Positions 46,243 to 46,928 of a DNA stretch of 46,928 nt are shown in pieces. The stretch is taken from assembly GCA_018902915.1 (NCBI GenBank), contig JAHIPS010000066.1, positions 1 to 46,928 of the forward strand. The letters run 5' to 3'. Source of the stretch: Candidatus Omnitrophota bacterium. Its GTDB lineage: Bacteria; Omnitrophota; Gorgyraeia; Gorgyraeales; Gorgyraeaceae. Position numbers and translations under genes: made by a program. Positions within the stretch are counted from its first letter, which is position 1. The number at the start of each line of letters is the position of its first letter. A model generated the notes under the pieces. The model saw only the letters and a list, made by a program, of their open reading frames with translations. It made no database searches and was not told the origin of the DNA.

Positions 46243-46928
46243 ATGTCGGAATTTAAATTAGTAAGCGAATTCAGGCCGCAGGGGGACCAGCCGCAGGCGA
46301 TCGAGAAGATCGCGCAGGGTTTGCGCAAGGGGTTTAAGTCGCAGACGCTACTGGGCGTGACCGGAAGCGGCAAGACATTTACAATGGCGAACGTGATTGC
46401 GCAGGTGCAAAAGCCCACGCTCGTGATCTCGCACAACAAGACCCTGGCCGCGCAGCTCTATTCTGAATTCAAGGAATTTTTCCCGCACAACGCAGTGGAA
46501 TATTTTGTCAGCTACTACGACTACTACCAGCCAGAGGCGTACGTCCCGCAGACTGATACCTATATAGAGAAGGACGCTGCGATCAATGATAATATCGACA
46601 GGCTCCGGCTCTCGGCAACGAGCGCGCTCATGTCAAGGCGCGACGTCATAATAGTGGCGAGCGTGTCGTGCATATACGGCCTGGGTTCGCCGAGCGATTA
46701 CCAGGAGCTTTTGCTGTTCCTGGAAAAAGGGCAGTCAATAAAGAGAAGCGAGATCCTGGCGCGGCTCGTGAACATCCACTACTCGAGGAATGACGTGGAT
46801 TTCAAAAGGGGGTGTTTCAGGGTCAGGGGCGATATTGTCGAGATATTTCCCGCGTATAAAGAGACAGCGTTCAGGGTGTATTCTTTTGGCGACAATGTCG
46901 AGAAGATCTGCGAGATCCACGCGCTGAC
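46243..46928 (+). CDS. uvrB: Excinuclease ABC subunit B, N-terminal part (3' end outside window)
   Basis: [52 protein letters not shown]...[47 protein letters not shown]. Confidence 0.97.
   Translation, partial: MSEFKLVSEFRPQGDQPQAIEKIAQGLRKGFKSQTLLGVTGSGKTFTMANVIAQVQKPTLVISHNKTLAAQLYSEFKEFFPHNAVEYFVSYYDYYQPEAYVPQTDTYIEKDAAINDNIDRLRLSATSALMSRRDVIIVASVSCIYGLGSPSDYQELLLFLEKGQSIKRSEILARLVNIHYSRNDVDFKRGCFRVRGDIVEIFPAYKETAFRVYSFGDNVEKICEIHAL

Overview
The 46.9 kb window is densely coding and almost entirely + strand. It probably comes from a candidate-phylum bacterium; Omnitrophota-like is my low-confidence inference. Gene order: partial PBP2 and rodA; a TIGR03960-type radical SAM gene; a type IV pilus/T2SS-like operon (HAMP-GAF-degenerate GGDEF, pilT, stand-alone MshEN domain, two tandem pilB/gspE, pilC, two pilins, pilMNOPQ); a short DUF2344 ORF, rng, rplU, rpmA, obgE, proB, proA; hisB-H-A-F-I followed by trpE-G-D-C-F; a deacetylase-family gene; an AT-richer block (excisionase-type HTH, FadL-like porin, homologue of cyanobacterial acyl-ACP reductase, 7TM-GAF-HD-GYP protein, B12/radical SAM protein); apgM-like, cstA, lysC, cimA, valS, nadC and partial uvrB. 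The most striking non-genic signal is that many of the non-trivial gene junctions carry palindromic repeats from at least six unrelated families. The main family is a 23-bp palindrome, TGTTCAAGGCT(A/T)AGCCTTGAACA, present as doublets at seven loci. One doublet lies in frame inside valS and another supplies the obgE stop codon. All calls come from reading the sequence and the supplied ORFs; no database search was run.
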